From positions 1-9,988 of the forward strand of contig JAILPU010000184.1 in the NCBI GenBank assembly GCA_024699395.1: a DNA stretch of 9,988 nucleotides, written 5' to 3'. This DNA comes from Lachnospiraceae bacterium (lineage in GTDB: Bacteria > Bacillota > Clostridia > Lachnospirales > Lachnospiraceae). Position 1 is the stretch's first letter. Every line of letters begins with the position of its first letter. The notes beneath the pieces were generated by a model. That model made no database searches. It saw only the letters and a program-made list of their open reading frames with translations, and had not been told where the DNA came from. Positions 1 to 6,321 of this stretch are shown piece after piece. Position numbers and translations under genes: made by a program.

Positions 1-437
1 TAACCATAGTGCTTATAACACATGAGCTTGATGTGATAAAGGAAATATGCGACAGAGTTGTGGTGATGGATTCCGGTCGGGTTGTGGAGATCGGTGACGT
101 ATATGATGTTTTTACAAAGCCGGAAAGTGTTTTTACCCAAAAACTTATTGAGAAGGAAAACAGATTTATCATACCCGGCAACGTACTGGAAAATGCAGAA
201 GGCAAGATAATCAGAATCGATTATTTTGATGATAATGCGGAGAGAGCGCTGATAGCGGACGCAATAGAAACCTTTGGAGTCAAAATAAATATTCTTCACG
301 GACGAATTGAGTTTATAAAGAAAAAACCGGTAGGAGTTTTGTATATCAGTGTCAATGGTGAGACGGATCAAACCAGGGATGCAATAAGATTTATAAGGGA
401 GAATGCCGGAAGAATGGAGGTAATCAGAGATGCTTGA
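1..437 (+). CDS. metN: MetN-type methionine ABC transporter ATPase, C-terminal part (5' end outside window)
   Basis: This is the 3' end of an ATP-binding subunit of a MetNIQ-type amino acid importer, a cytoplasmic protein that powers uptake through MetI. The frame is open from the window edge (first complete codon at base 3) and begins TIVLITHEL, which contains the H-loop histidine of ABC ATPases. It continues with the usual D-R-V-V-V-M-D-S-G-R-V-V-E-x-G stretch. The last ~80 residues match the NIL domain, the C-terminal regulatory domain that in MetN binds methionine and inhibits transport; this role is family knowledge. Walker A, Walker B and the signature motif lie upstream and cannot be checked. 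The stop codon overlaps the metI start by 8 bases, so the two are translationally coupled. Because the rest of the operon is catabolic-looking, the true substrate may be another amino acid. Confidence 0.93.
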   Translation, partial: TIVLITHELDVIKEICDRVVVMDSGRVVEIGDVYDVFTKPESVFTQKLIEKENRFIIPGNVLENAEGKIIRIDYFDDNAERALIADAIETFGVKINILHGRIEFIKKKPVGVLYISVNGETDQTRDAIRFIRENAGRMEVIRDA

Positions 438-1098
438 AAGTTTTTTGGAGATACAGGATAAGCTGGTGAAGGCATTACAGGAAACGGCATTTATGACCCT
501 GACCTCACTGATAATAGCCGTTGCAATCGGAATTGGCTTGGGATTAATTCTTTTTATAACAAATGAACCCTTACTGTCAAAGAATACTCTTGTCTATGAA
601 ATAGTGGGATTTGTGGCAAACACCATTAGTTCAATCCCCTTCCTTATATTGATGATATTCTTTCTTCCCATCTCGGCGGTTGTGGTGGGAACCAAGATAG
701 GATCCAAGGCGGTGCTGGTTCCTTTAACGGTGGCGGCAGCAGCTTTTTTCAGCAGGTTGGCAGAGGCATCATTTTCAGATGTGGATAAGGGTGTGTTGGA
801 AGCAGTTATATCGTCGGGAGCCAAAAAGAGTCATGTGATTTTTAAGATTGTTTTACCGGAGGCCAAAATATCCCTTATTAAAAATATAACAGTGACGGCA
901 ATAACTGTATTGGGATTTTCGGCAATGGCAGGACTTGTTGGGGGAGGAGGAATAGGTGACCTCGCTTACAGATACGGATACCAGAGATACAAAAAGGACG
1001 TGATGATCATATGTATCCTTTTGCTGATATTACTGGTTCAGGTGGTGCAGAAAATAGGTGATATAACCGTGAGAATAATCAGCAAAAGAGGAAAATAG
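430..1098 (+). CDS. metI: MetI-type ABC transporter permease
   Basis: This is the integral membrane permease of the MetNIQ-type importer, 222 residues, the usual length for MetI. About five hydrophobic membrane segments are visible (roughly residues 20-44, 57-83, 93-113, 152-172 and 190-208). The cytoplasmic EAA loop that docks on the ATPase starts at E124, with G-A at 129-130 and L-P-E-A further on. The glycine-rich GLVGGGGIGDLAYRYGY near the C-terminus is typical of MetI. The ATG at 430 is preceded by GGAGG (416-420) and overlaps the metN stop. The next gene starts directly after its stop codon, without any gap. This is odd because the usual next gene, metQ, has been displaced 2.9 kb downstream by oxidoreductase genes. 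Confidence 0.95.
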   Translation: MLESFLEIQDKLVKALQETAFMTLTSLIIAVAIGIGLGLILFITNEPLLSKNTLVYEIVGFVANTISSIPFLILMIFFLPISAVVVGTKIGSKAVLVPLTVAAAAFFSRLAEASFSDVDKGVLEAVISSGAKKSHVIFKIVLPEAKISLIKNITVTAITVLGFSAMAGLVGGGGIGDLAYRYGYQRYKKDVMIICILLLILLVQVVQKIGDITVRIISKRGK

Positions 1099-1632
1099 AT
1101 GAAAGAAATCACATGGTATGGACGAGGGGGACAGGGAGCTTTTACGGCTTCAAGAATACTGGGGGCAGCCGCCACAATCAAAGGCTTTAATGCGCTGGCC
1201 TTTCCTTCTTTCGGGCCGGAAAGACGCGGCGCCCCAATAAGGGCTTTCACCAAGATATCCGAAGAGAAAATATCGGACAGGAGCATAGTTAAGCAAAATG
1301 ATTACATCATTATATTGGATGATTCATTGTTCGATAAAGAACTTTTAAAAAAACTGAAACCCGGAGGGCGTCTTTTTATAAATACGGTGAAGAATCAAAA
1401 GCAATTTGGCGATGAAAGAATAATCGCAGGGGATATTTCATCCTTAGCAAAAAAGATATTAAATCGCCCCATCGTCAATATCGGGATTCTTGGTTTATTG
1501 TTACCGGTTGATGATGAGATAGGAATTGAAGAGATATATTCCGCCATTGACGGGTATATGCCGGGAAAGATTGCCCAAAAGAATAAAAGACTTCTTGAGA
1601 AGGTCATTGAAGAAGGAGTCACTAAAGAATGA
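1099..1632 (+). CDS. 2-oxoacid:ferredoxin oxidoreductase, gamma subunit (PorC/PorG/VorC-like)
   Basis: This is the gamma subunit of a four-subunit 2-oxoacid:ferredoxin oxidoreductase, which converts 2-oxoacid + CoA + oxidised ferredoxin to acyl-CoA + CO2 + reduced ferredoxin in the cytoplasm. Diagnostic features are the N-terminal EITWYGRGGQGAFTAS (GxGGQG at residues 8-13) and the SFGPERRGAPIRAFTKIS block around residues 37-54, both hallmarks of the pyruvate/ketoisovalerate oxidoreductase gamma domain. At 177 residues it is of normal length and looks intact. In the family this subunit contributes to CoA binding. The start follows an AGAGGAAA ribosome site and abuts the metI stop; the end overlaps the delta subunit start by 4 bases (ATGA). 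The substrate (pyruvate, branched-chain, aryl or methylthio 2-oxoacid) cannot be read from this subunit, so no symbol is given. Confidence 0.92.
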   Translation: MKEITWYGRGGQGAFTASRILGAAATIKGFNALAFPSFGPERRGAPIRAFTKISEEKISDRSIVKQNDYIIILDDSLFDKELLKKLKPGGRLFINTVKNQKQFGDERIIAGDISSLAKKILNRPIVNIGILGLLLPVDDEIGIEEIYSAIDGYMPGKIAQKNKRLLEKVIEEGVTKE

Positions 1633-1925
1633 TACGTCCATCGATTACAGAGAAAAATAAAATAGAAAAATTATCCCGGCTGCCCCAGGGAGGTTCCTGC
1701 AAAGCAGGGGTGCTTATTGAAAAAAATGCGGGCTGGAGAAATAAATGTCCCGTATATAATCCCGATAAATGCACCGGATGTTATCAATGCTACATGTATT
1801 GTCCGGATGGAGTTATAAGCAAGGAGGGAAAGGGAATATCAATTGATTACGATTTTTGCAAAGGATGTGGTATCTGTGAAAAGATATGCAAACTTCAGGC
1901 GATAGTAATGGAGGGAGAAACATGA
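1629..1925 (+). CDS. 2-oxoacid:ferredoxin oxidoreductase, delta subunit (two-[4Fe-4S] ferredoxin, PorD-like)
   Basis: This is the electron-transfer subunit of the oxidoreductase, 98 residues, passing electrons from the beta-subunit cluster to external ferredoxin. Two complete 4Fe-4S motifs are visible: C48-x2-C51-x2-C54-x3-C58-P and C77-x2-C80-x2-C83-x3-C87. The segment GWRNKCPVYNPDKCTGC and the later YDFCKGCGIC match the PorD pattern closely. The second cluster lacks the usual proline after its last cysteine (C87-K88). Two further cysteines, C24 and C40, lie before the clusters. AAGGAG at 1613-1618 precedes the ATG, which overlaps the gamma stop (ATGA). The stop overlaps the alpha start in the same way. 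It could be mistaken for a free ferredoxin, but its place between gamma and alpha settles the assignment. Confidence 0.93.
   Translation: MIRPSITEKNKIEKLSRLPQGGSCKAGVLIEKNAGWRNKCPVYNPDKCTGCYQCYMYCPDGVISKEGKGISIDYDFCKGCGICEKICKLQAIVMEGET
1910..1915 (+). promoter_or_regulatory. Ribosome binding site that fixes the alpha-subunit start at 1922
   Basis: GGAGGG ends six bases before the ATG at 1922. A longer reading of the frame would begin at 1886 inside the delta gene, but that start has no comparable site. It would also add 12 residues unlike the family's N-terminus. Confidence 0.8.
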
Positions 1926-3100
1926 GTCAAGTGAGATTTATATCCGGTGATGAAGCATTTGCTCTGGGTGTGAGTCTGGCCCGTGTTCAGGTCATTTCGG
2001 CATACCCGATAACGCCGCAGACTATAGTGGTTGAAAGACTTGCCGATATGGTGGAGGAAGGAGAGCTGGACAGTAAATTTGTCCATGTGGAATCAGAGCA
2101 CTCCGCAATGATGACCGCCATGGGAGTTTCGGCCATGGGAGCAAGAGCCTTTACGGCAACTTCATCTCAGGGGCTTTTATATATGGCAGAGTGTCTCGGC
2201 TATGTTTCGGGGGGAAGATTTCCCATAGTGATGATGAATGCAAACAGAGCCACAGCTCTTCCCTGGAGCATATATGGAGATCACAGGGATTCCTTGTCAC
2301 AGCTTGACTGCGGCTGGATACAGATTTATGTAGAAGATGCCCAGGAGGCACTTGATATGGCAATTCAGGGGTATGCCTTAGCGGAGTCGGAAAATATAAG
2401 GCTTCCTGTTATGGTAAATCTTGACGGCTTTGTTCTTACTCATACATATGAGAAGGTGAACATTCCCGACAGAGAAACAATAGACGCCTTTTTACCAAAG
2501 AGAAATACGTGGGACAAACTTGATTTGGATAATCCGGTGAGTATGGCATTTACAGTAGGTCCGGAATTAAATGAAGAATTTAATCTTTTGCATCATAAGG
2601 CAAGTATTAATGCTCTCGGTGAGCTGGCAAGGATTGATAAGGAGTATGCAAAGATTACAGGGAGGAGTTACGGAAATGCTGTAAAAGGATACAGAACAGA
2701 GGATGCCGAATACGTTCTTATTTCATTGGGAAGTATCAGCGGACTTGTGAGAGATGCTGTTGACAGACTAAGAAAAGAAGGCATAAAGGCCGGAGCAATA
2801 AAAATAAGGATGATGCGCCCTTTTCCAAAGGATGAAATAGCTGCTTTAACAAAGAATGTGCTGGCGATAGGAGTAATTGACAAAGATATATCCTTCGGAT
2901 ATGAAGGAACGGTATATACAAATGTTAATTCAGCCCTTCTTCAGAAAAAAATATATATTCCTTCCTATAATTTTATCGGAGGAATAGGGGGACGGGATGT
3001 ATCGGTCGACAATATAGAAAGTTGCTTTAAAGAAATGATAAATGCAGATACAAAGGAAACGGTGAGATTTATGGGACTGGAGGTTATTGATGATTGCTGA
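1922..3100 (+). CDS. 2-oxoacid:ferredoxin oxidoreductase, alpha subunit (PorA/VorA-like)
   Basis: This is the large subunit of the oxidoreductase, 392 residues, of normal length. It holds the pyrimidine-binding domain for thiamine diphosphate (TPP) at the N-terminus and the transketolase C-terminal-like domain II after about residue 250. The family motif YPITPQT is at residues 28-34. The HVESEHSAM block (55-63) contains the glutamate expected to activate the cofactor. The NRATALPWSIYGDHRDS block with the following GWIQIY is the characteristic substrate-side region of PorA/VorA proteins. Together with beta it forms the active site. Its start overlaps the delta stop by 4 bases and its end overlaps beta by 11, so all four subunits are probably made in balanced amounts. 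The match is good to both pyruvate- and ketoisovalerate-type enzymes. I cannot choose the substrate from motifs alone. Confidence 0.93.
   Translation: MSQVRFISGDEAFALGVSLARVQVISAYPITPQTIVVERLADMVEEGELDSKFVHVESEHSAMMTAMGVSAMGARAFTATSSQGLLYMAECLGYVSGGRFPIVMMNANRATALPWSIYGDHRDSLSQLDCGWIQIYVEDAQEALDMAIQGYALAESENIRLPVMVNLDGFVLTHTYEKVNIPDRETIDAFLPKRNTWDKLDLDNPVSMAFTVGPELNEEFNLLHHKASINALGELARIDKEYAKITGRSYGNAVKGYRTEDAEYVLISLGSISGLVRDAVDRLRKEGIKAGAIKIRMMRPFPKDEIAALTKNVLAIGVIDKDISFGYEGTVYTNVNSALLQKKIYIPSYNFIGGIGGRDVSVDNIESCFKEMINADTKETVRFMGLEVIDDC
3079..3083 (+). promoter_or_regulatory. Ribosome binding site that fixes the beta-subunit start at 3090
   Basis: GGAGG lies six bases before the ATG at 3090. 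A TTG one codon earlier (3087) is in frame, but the spacing and the codon favour the ATG. Confidence 0.75.
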
Positions 3101-3986
3101 AAGAGTAACTGCCCAAAATATCTCGGATAATGAATTTTTTTACGGGCATAAGGCCTGTGGGGGATGCGGCGGAAGCCTTGCGGTGCGAATGGCGCTTAAG
3201 GTATTGGGAGAGAGAACTTTGTTGACATTACCTGCGGGATGCATGTCGGCGGTAAGTTTTAATTATCCTCAGATGAGCTATGCAAATAATGCTATCATAT
3301 CTGCCTTTGCGGGGACAGGCGCCGTGATGAGCGGTCTTAAGGCCGGGGCAGAGGCCATGGGACTGAAAGACTATCATGTGCTGGGAATAGCCGGTGACGG
3401 AGGAACGGCAGATATTGGGCTTCAGGCGCTGTCGGGACTGATTGACAGGAATGATGACGCAATCTATATCTGTTATGACAATGAAGCGTATATGAATACC
3501 GGAATTCAAAAAAGCGGACTGACACCTTACGGATCAACGACGACAACGACTCCCGCAGGGAGTAAAGGAAAAGGAAATATTAAGCAAAAGAAGAATTTGT
3601 TTGAAATTGTCGCCGCTCATGGCATCCCTTATGCGGCTACAGCCAGTGTGGGATATATTGAAGATTTTGCCACCAAAGTAAAAAGGGCATCACAGATAAA
3701 AGGAACATCATTTATTCATGTGCTGGCACCCTGCCCCACGGGATGGGGAATAGATACAAGCGAAACCATTGAGGTGGCAAAAGAAGTGGTGGATACAGGT
3801 TTGTGGTATTTGGCAGAGTTTTATGACGGAGAATATCACTTAAACAGGCATCCAAAAGTATTTTCAGATGTGACACACTACATCAGAAGACAAGGCAGGT
3901 TCCAACATCTTAAAGATGAGGACATAGATATTATAATACGTTCCAGAGATAAGACATGGAAACGTATAGAAGGATTTAAAGAATAG
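3090..3986 (+). CDS. 2-oxoacid:ferredoxin oxidoreductase, beta subunit (TPP-binding, PorB-like)
   Basis: This is the catalytic subunit that binds the pyrophosphate of thiamine diphosphate and the proximal 4Fe-4S cluster, 298 residues. The TPP/Mg motif starts at G102-D103-G104-G105 and runs through D108-I-G110 to N131 and N136 in YDNEAYMNTGIQ (129-140). Four cysteines are placed as expected for the cluster: C23 and C26 (CGGC), C51 (PAGC) and C215 (APCPTGW). The TTTTP stretch after the TPP motif is typical of pyruvate-type beta subunits. That mildly favours PorB, but it does not exclude an enzyme for a larger 2-oxoacid. The gene overlaps the end of alpha by 11 bases and is followed after 13 bases by metQ. 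No residue expected for activity appears to be missing. Confidence 0.93.
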   Translation: MIAERVTAQNISDNEFFYGHKACGGCGGSLAVRMALKVLGERTLLTLPAGCMSAVSFNYPQMSYANNAIISAFAGTGAVMSGLKAGAEAMGLKDYHVLGIAGDGGTADIGLQALSGLIDRNDDAIYICYDNEAYMNTGIQKSGLTPYGSTTTTTPAGSKGKGNIKQKKNLFEIVAAHGIPYAATASVGYIEDFATKVKRASQIKGTSFIHVLAPCPTGWGIDTSETIEVAKEVVDTGLWYLAEFYDGEYHLNRHPKVFSDVTHYIRRQGRFQHLKDEDIDIIIRSRDKTWKRIEGFKE

Positions 3987-3999
3987 AGAGGAGACTATT

Positions 4000-4950
4000 A
4001 TGAAAAAAAGAATTGCAAGCAAATTAATCGCAGGTGTACTGACAGGAGCAACTATTCTCCTGATGGCAGGATGCGGAAAAAATGACACAAAAACAGCAGA
4101 ATCTTCCGTTGTGGCACAGTCTGAGGAGACGACGACTCAGAGTGAGGCAGTAAACGAAAGTGAGGCAGCAGACGAAAGCGAAGCACCGGTTGAAAAGGGA
4201 AAAATTACAGTGGGAGTATGTGCAGGCCCTTACGGGGATATGTTTGAAGACTGTATCAAGCCTTCACTTAACGAACTTGGCTATGAGGTTGAAATTATTG
4301 AGATATCCGATATCGTGACACCCAACACGGCAGTGGACGAGGGAGAAATCACTATAAATGTTTTCCAGCACTCAATATATCTTAACAATTTTAACAAGGA
4401 ACACGGCACCCATCTTACATATGTAACGGAAATACCCACAGCAGGAATGGGAACTTTCTCAGATAAGTATGAAAAACTTGAAGATCTTCCCGACGGTGCC
4501 AAAATAGCTATACCAAACGATGTTACCAATACTGCAAGAGCTCTCAGAGTTTTGGCTCAGACAGGACTTATAGAACTTGATCAGAATGTAGAGCAGGCTA
4601 CTGTTACCGTCGATAATGTAACAAGCAATCCAAAAGGTTTTGAATTTGAAGAACTTAACCCCGAAGTATTACCCAATATTCTTGACAGTGTGGATGCAGC
4701 TGTAATTAACGGATATTTTGCAATAGCAGCAGGTCTCGATCTTTCAACGGATCTTTACAATGAGAAGGTTACTGATGGTTATATCAATGTAATTGCTGTA
4801 AGAGAAGAGGATGCGGATTCAGAAATCACAAAGACAATTGACAAGATTGTACATTCGGATGCATTCAGAACCGCAATCGAAGATGAGAGCAAGCAGTATA
4901 AGTCATTTACAAAGCCGGAAGGTTACTATGAGCCCAGTAAGTTTGAGTAA
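4000..4950 (+). CDS. metQ: MetQ/NlpA-type substrate-binding lipoprotein
   Basis: This is the extracytoplasmic, membrane-anchored substrate-binding protein of the MetNIQ-type importer, 316 residues. It has a signal peptide with a positively charged start (MKKR), a hydrophobic core and the lipobox LMAGC, so the mature protein should begin at lipidated C25. Residues 26 to about 66 form a low-complexity linker rich in Ser, Glu and Thr with recurring ESEA, which makes the protein longer than most MetQ proteins. The NLPA domain follows. Positions matching methionine-binding residues of known MetQ proteins are kept: H124 in FQHSIYL, R180 in TNTARAL and N237 in AVINGY. The usual QHxPYL is QHSIYL here, a change beside the pocket. 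The gene starts 13 bases after the oxidoreductase beta subunit with AGAGGAGA before its ATG, so transporter and enzyme are co-transcribed. Methionine is the default ligand, not proven. Confidence 0.92.
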   Translation: MKKRIASKLIAGVLTGATILLMAGCGKNDTKTAESSVVAQSEETTTQSEAVNESEAADESEAPVEKGKITVGVCAGPYGDMFEDCIKPSLNELGYEVEIIEISDIVTPNTAVDEGEITINVFQHSIYLNNFNKEHGTHLTYVTEIPTAGMGTFSDKYEKLEDLPDGAKIAIPNDVTNTARALRVLAQTGLIELDQNVEQATVTVDNVTSNPKGFEFEELNPEVLPNILDSVDAAVINGYFAIAAGLDLSTDLYNEKVTDGYINVIAVREEDADSEITKTIDKIVHSDAFRTAIEDESKQYKSFTKPEGYYEPSKFE

Positions 4951-4970
4951 TTGAAAAACAGGAGGATATC

Positions 4971-6305
4971 ATGAGCGACAGGAAGTACTGGGAAGAGGAG
5001 TGGGAGACTGCGCCTCGGGAGACAATTGAAAAAAAACAGCTTGAGAGTCTCAAGGATATACTTAAGCACGCATATAACAATACTGTTTATTACAAAAGAA
5101 GTTTTGATGAGGCAGGAGTAAAACCTGATGATATAAAAACTCTTGCAGATATAAGTAAATTTCCTTTTATAGATAAACAGACCGAAAGAACCACTCAGGG
5201 AATCGGATCCATGGTAGGAGAACTCTGTGCGGTTGACGAGAAAGATATTATATTCATATCTGCATCCAGCGGTTCCACGGGAGTTCCCACAATAAGTCCT
5301 TTTACACAAAATGATTTTGATGAGTGGATGAATATTGAAAGTCGTCTGATGTATCAGGCAGGTATGCGAAAGACCGACAGATATATGCATGGAATAAACT
5401 TCAGCCTCTTTGTGGGAGGACCATGCGTGCTTGGAGCACAGGGGCTGGGGGCCATGGGAATATGGTCGGGAACCCTTCCTTCCGACAGACTTTTGTACAT
5501 AATCCAACAGTTTAAGCCCACCTTTATACAGACAACGCCATCATATGCCCTTTATCTTGGGGAGACTGCCAGAAAGAAGGGAATAGATCCCAAAAGTCTT
5601 TCGGTAAAAAGAATAATAGTTGCAGGGGAGCCCGGTGGATCCATTCCTGCAACAAGAAAGGCAATAGAAGAACTTTGGGATGCTAAGCTTATTGAATTCT
5701 ACGGATTGTCCGATATATTCGGAGCATGTGCCGGCATGTGTGACGAACAAGACGGACTTCATCTTGCTGAGGATCATATCCTGGTAGAAACCGTTGATGT
5801 TAAGACCGGTGAGGTATTGCCTGACGGCGAGACAGGTGAACTGGTATTTACAAGCCTGAGAAAACATGCACGTCCCATGATACGATTCAGAACCGGGGAT
5901 ATCGGGTATGTAAACAAAAACAAGTGCAGCTGCGGAAGAACGTCATGCAGAATCAATATTGTAGGCAGAAAAGATGATATGTTCATAGTATCGGGAGTGA
6001 ATATTTTCCCGTCGGATGTTGAGACGGTTCTCAGAGAACTTGATGGAATAACCGGTGAATACAGGATTCATGTATTTAACAGGGATTATACAGCCAGATA
6101 CGGCGTTGAGGTGGAGCGCGCGGGCACAAAGGAAAATGACGATGAACTCAAAAAGAGTGTAATCGGAGCTTTAAAGAGCCGAATAGGCGTTAAGCCGGAT
6201 TATGTTTCGATATTGGATGACGGCGAACTGCCCCGTGCGGAGCATAAGGCAAAACGTCTTATTGATGAACGTGGTCATGAAACAGATCAGGCATTGCTGA
6301 TTTAG
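4971..6305 (+). CDS. Phenylacetate-CoA ligase-like AMP-forming acyl-CoA synthetase (PaaK family)
   Basis: This is an adenylate-forming enzyme of the PaaK family, which interconverts carboxylic acid + CoA + ATP with acyl-CoA + AMP + PPi in the cytoplasm. At 444 residues it matches PaaK length. Visible motifs are the phosphate-binding SASSGSTGVPT (97-107), EFYGLSD (242-248), the EDH block and GEVLPDGETGELVFT, and RFRTGD ending at D310. A cysteine group CSCGRTSC (319-326) matches the CPCGRT region of PaaK proteins, and the C-terminal LPRAEHKAKR carries the likely adenylation lysine at K426 or K428. AGGAGG (4960-4965) precedes the ATG. Next to a 2-oxoacid oxidoreductase it most likely handles that enzyme's acyl-CoA, either releasing the acid with ATP recovery or activating an acid for reductive carboxylation. 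The family covers many aryl and alkyl acids, so the name phenylacetate is provisional. Confidence 0.9.
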   Translation: MSDRKYWEEEWETAPRETIEKKQLESLKDILKHAYNNTVYYKRSFDEAGVKPDDIKTLADISKFPFIDKQTERTTQGIGSMVGELCAVDEKDIIFISASSGSTGVPTISPFTQNDFDEWMNIESRLMYQAGMRKTDRYMHGINFSLFVGGPCVLGAQGLGAMGIWSGTLPSDRLLYIIQQFKPTFIQTTPSYALYLGETARKKGIDPKSLSVKRIIVAGEPGGSIPATRKAIEELWDAKLIEFYGLSDIFGACAGMCDEQDGLHLAEDHILVETVDVKTGEVLPDGETGELVFTSLRKHARPMIRFRTGDIGYVNKNKCSCGRTSCRINIVGRKDDMFIVSGVNIFPSDVETVLRELDGITGEYRIHVFNRDYTARYGVEVERAGTKENDDELKKSVIGALKSRIGVKPDYVSILDDGELPRAEHKAKRLIDERGHETDQALLI

Positions 6306-6321
6306 AACGGAGGAAGCAAAA

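Noticed and set aside
1886..1921. Longer N-terminus for the alpha subunit starting at 1886
   Set aside because: It would overlap the delta gene by 40 bases, lacks a ribosome site and adds 12 residues not typical of the family; the ATG at 1922 has GGAGGG six bases before it.
4926..5507. A 193-codon open frame on the - strand opposite the start of the ligase gene
   Set aside because: It lies opposite the strongly motif-supported ligase gene, has a Cys/Tyr/Phe/Ile-rich composition typical of antisense frames, shows no recognisable domain, and runs over the metQ end.
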